Below, piece by piece: positions 61,541 to 64,000 of a DNA stretch of 64,000 nt. Under the pieces are notes generated by a model. That model was not told the origin of the DNA, searched no databases, and was given only the letters and a program-made list of their open reading frames with translations. Source of the DNA: Pectinophora gossypiella (Eukaryota; Arthropoda; Insecta; Lepidoptera; Gelechiidae); NCBI RefSeq assembly GCF_024362695.1, contig NC_065423.1, positions 2,721,001-2,785,000 on the forward strand, read 5' to 3'. Numbering within the stretch: the first letter of the stretch is position 1; the number at the start of each line of letters is the position of its first letter. Made by a program: the position numbers and the translations under genes.

Positions 61541-61616
61541 AAGTGGTTGTACGTAATGTACTTATAGGCACTGTAAAATAACAATAAAAGTCAATAACTG
61601 AAATACCTACTAAACA

Positions 61617-61898
61617 CAGGGTGTTAATGACATCCTAACGAAAATTAAGGGATGATTCAAACTATGATTCTGAGTTAATATCAAGTGGAATTTTCTGTCG
61701 CAAAAGCATGGAACGGAATTTTTTTAAATAAATTTTTCATGAATTTTGCGACAGGACATTCTACTTGATATCAACTCAGAATCATAGTTCAGTGGTCAGT
61801 GGTTGGTGGTTGGTGGTTGGTGGTGGTGGGTGGTGGTTCGTAGTTTAGTGGTCTGAATCATCCTCTTTAATATTCGTTACGATGTCACTAACACCCCG
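61617..61898. mobile_element. MITE M2 with an internal GGT-rich expansion
   Basis: CAGGGTGTTAATGACATCC ... CGATGTCACTAACACCCCG, followed by TA. Between the arms' 'cagaatcatagttc' and 'gtggtctgaatcatcc' lies a GGTGGTT/GGTTGGT minisatellite of about 55 bp (61795-61850), absent from other copies. Confidence 0.8.
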
Positions 61899-62670
61899 TA
61901 TAAACTTTCAAACTCTCGTAAGTTTACATAGCCTTATCTCAATGTAACTCCATATAACTCAACAACAGAGATGAGCAAAGAGTACATTTACAATTCCAAA
62001 TCTCTTAATTACACTCTAAATTAAGGAAACCAGCCAATTGGAACAACCTACTGTCTGAAGACACCAAAATCCAAAAAACACGTAAATGTACCAACTATTG
62101 CACAAGTAGCAACGGTTGATTAATTCTAAAAAGTTAAGTAACGTCTTAGCATCTTACACCTTTGTTCGAAACAATATTATCAGATAATTGAATTATCTGA
62201 TAGAGATTTTAATTATTACGTTCACTTCGCCTCAAAAATTCACCCACTTCTATTCGGAAATGCACTAAATATTATGTAAATAGTTTCTCGGTGAACAATA
62301 GAGAAATAACGTTGGGTGATTGGTGTGTGTTATAGGTGAACAGTGAGTCGGGTAGCGGAGCGATTTTGTGAAAGTAACGAAATTAGAAACGGTTTTTGTC
62401 GTGACTTTGGTGATTTGGCTCAGATGGTGTTTTACTGTTTGGAGAAAATAAACTTGAGATTGATTGCTATTCATTCGGTAAAATCGAATAAATAAAACTA
62501 CTTTATCTTAGGTTGCGTAGCGCAGATGGGTGCAAATATCGAATCAAAAGGGCGCAGAGGACTATGGATTGTAACGATTGTACGAAAAAAATATTAGGCG
62601 TTGTTATTACTTTGGTTTGATAGGCAGTATTTTTTAATAATTTTCAAGTACCTATGATTGTGAGTATATA
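61899..62670. other. Unassigned, with one 25-bp palindrome
   Basis: TATCAGATAATT and AATTATCTGATA (62178-62202) form 12-bp perfect arms around a single base. No other structure or coding signal was recognised. Confidence 0.4.
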
Positions 62671-62674
62671 GTCG

Positions 62675-62772
62675 CTAGCCACGTCAGAGGCCTATGGCGA
62701 TTCAATAGTAACCCTGACACCAGGGTTGATGAATCGGTCATTGATCTCACAATCCACACGAGAGAAGAATGA
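62675..62772 (+). mobile_element. SINE1 tail
   Basis: 'gctagccacgtcagaggcct', 'cagggttgatgaatcggtca' and 'caatccacacgagagaag' match the SINE1 3' end. Confidence 0.6.
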
Positions 62773-63240
62773 ATTTCAGCGAAGCAATTGCTTAGCAGTG
62801 AGATCTTATCCACTAGATAAAATAAGCATGTTGTAATTTATCTTCGACCTACGCAACAACTCTTTGGTAAGTTTATATTCCCGTCAAAATATACTCACCG
62901 CTTATCACTTAAACCACCTGTAATCAAGCAAATTCATTACGCATCTTCACTAGGAAGCATTTTCAAGTTTTTGTTTCTTTTGTCGCACGCTCGCGACAAA
63001 TATCTATTGTTTTAACGACATTTTTTATGTCGTTCGTCATTAACGCTTTCTCTTCTCGGAGATTTTATAATTGATGGGAATCACCCCGGTACAATTCGGT
63101 GACGTTACAATGGGGTATTCATTAATTAGTGTGTTGTTTCACGATGTTTCGAGTCTTTCGTCTATGTTGATTAGGATCTGTGTATATTTTTGTTTGAGAA
63201 TTGCCTTCTTGAGTTGTTAGCAGATTGTAAAAGAATAAAA
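62773..63240. other. Unassigned
   Basis: 'cattttttatgtcgttcgtcattaacg' (two phrases near 63020) contains a small GTCGTT/AACGAC inverted pair. Nothing else seen. Confidence 0.3.
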
Positions 63241-63420
63241 TTTAATGTAATGTCAGTCTGAGGACAGAGTGAGAGCAGGATGGCCGAGTGTATGAATGGT
63301 AGGCCGAATGAAACGTAACGCAAAGGTGTGTGAAAGAAAGAGCGAGGAATGAGCGAGAGAGAGGAGAGGATTGCGGAATGACAGGATAATGGCGGACGGT
63401 TTTTTGAAAAAGGGAAAACA
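63241..63420. promoter_or_regulatory. GAGA-rich block with PHO-type motif (candidate)
   Basis: 'gagcgagagagaggagagga' contains several GAGAG cores, and ATAATGGC nearby is the complement of GCCATTAT, a Pho/YY1-type site. In insects such combinations mark promoters and Polycomb response elements. No gene is attached to it here. Confidence 0.2.
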
Positions 63421-63689
63421 TAAAAAATTATAATACGTTTTTAAAGGTAACCAAATATAATCGTTTCCTTCATGCCCATCCCACAATTTTTGTAGTCTAT
63501 CGATCAATGTTTTAGGCTCAATTATTTTTCCTGCACTTTCGTCCCTTATAGACAGAGTTACGAGTACGTAACGTTAGTCGCTATATATATTTCTCTGTGA
63601 CAAATGTTGTCTAGTTTATCCCCATTAAATCTTTACACCACGCATGTATTCTTGCAGGGGAGAAGTATATAAAAAGTAATAAATATAGG

Positions 63690-63905
63690 TACATCCACTC
63701 CTGGCTAGCTATGATTAAGTCCCATGTAATAGGGGGCAAACCCATTGGCAATAACCACAAAGGCATAAGCGCAAATTTTAGAAACCACGTTATATTAGAA
63801 TTTGAACACATAAAATCGAATTCAGTGGTTTAGAGCCCTAGCCGGGATTCGAACCAGAGACACTACGATGTAAGTCGTGCGTTCTACTAACAGGGTCATC
63901 CCTGC
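63690..63905 (-). mobile_element. tRNA-headed SINE related to SINE2
   Basis: The minus strand reads a head with 'ctgttagtagaacgcacgac' and B-box GGTTCGAATCCCGGCTAGGG, then 'aaccactgaattcgatttta' and 'taacgtggttt'. The head derives from a different tRNA than the 26522 copy, while the adjoining region is similar. Confidence 0.6.
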
Positions 63906-63944
63906 CCTGTTCTACCAATAGCCTTGTTTTAAGTTTACGTGGTT

Positions 63945-64000
63945 ATTATCATAATTAAAACACATAATAACAGGGTTCTTACCGCGTTTAAATCAGAGAT
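63945..64000 (+). mobile_element. (CAA)-tail LINE 3' end, cut by the window edge
   Basis: 'aaaacacataataacagggt', 'tcttaccgcgtttaaatcag' matches the minus strand of 11998-12108. The tail lies outside the window. Confidence 0.6.

Noticed and set aside
63950..64000. Terminal repeat closing on the window start
   Set aside because: The first and last bases of the window share no meaningful inverted or direct match; the end belongs to a LINE fragment also seen at 11998-12108.

Overview
This window looks like lepidopteran (moth or butterfly) nuclear DNA made almost entirely of transposable elements. The evidence is the set of families present: tRNA-headed SINEs, small Helitrons ending in CTAG, LINE tails ending in (GATGAT)n, palindromic TA-target MITEs and LINE 3' ends of the AATAAAGTAT type, many of them in several copies. 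I recognise no host protein-coding gene, rRNA or functional tRNA. The species cannot be named from the sequence.

Two reading frames are long and well supported. One is a complete Tc1-type transposase (56707-57735, 342 codons, D/D34E triad) inside a 1,680-bp element with inverted ends and TA target duplications. The other is an uninterrupted 352-codon reverse-transcriptase fragment of a 5'-truncated LINE (28000-29058, minus). Other coding remnants are short C-terminal pieces of LINEs at 10.1, 12.7, 19.4, 23.6, 39.7, 44.4, 46.4, 48.7, 53.6 and 61.1 kb.

Layout. 0-9 kb: foldback, Helitron, MITE and SINE copies, with a poly(A) retroposon inserted into an older copy of itself (4.5-5.4 kb). 9-14 kb: LINE 3' ends, a tandem MITE dimer, and a MITE inside a Helitron (11.2-11.6 kb). 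14-21 kb: foldback elements, a satellite-carrying Helitron (17.5-19.3 kb) and a hairpin with perfect 83-bp arms (20.77-20.96 kb). 21-27 kb: SINEs, a (CA)43 run and a SINE with tRNA-like and 5S-like parts. 27.5-29.5 kb: a three-level nest of LINE inside hAT-like element inside Helitron, each level with its own target-site evidence. 30-39 kb: SINEs, MITEs and LINE tails. 39.9-42.0 kb: AT-rich DNA with no repeat I recognise. 42-49 kb: LINE remnants, including one split by a 2.1-kb mosaic inverted-repeat element. 49-54 kb: sparse DNA with minisatellites and simple repeats. 54-64 kb: the Tc1 element, more SINEs and MITEs, and mostly anonymous DNA.

The elements relate to one another by nesting and by shared retrotransposition. 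One LINE and several unrelated SINE-like families end in the same GATGAT-type tail, and one of those families shares about 45 bp with the LINE 3' end, so the LINE machinery may have mobilised them. Target duplications seen directly at about ten insertions fix element ends without a database and give a relative order of insertion.
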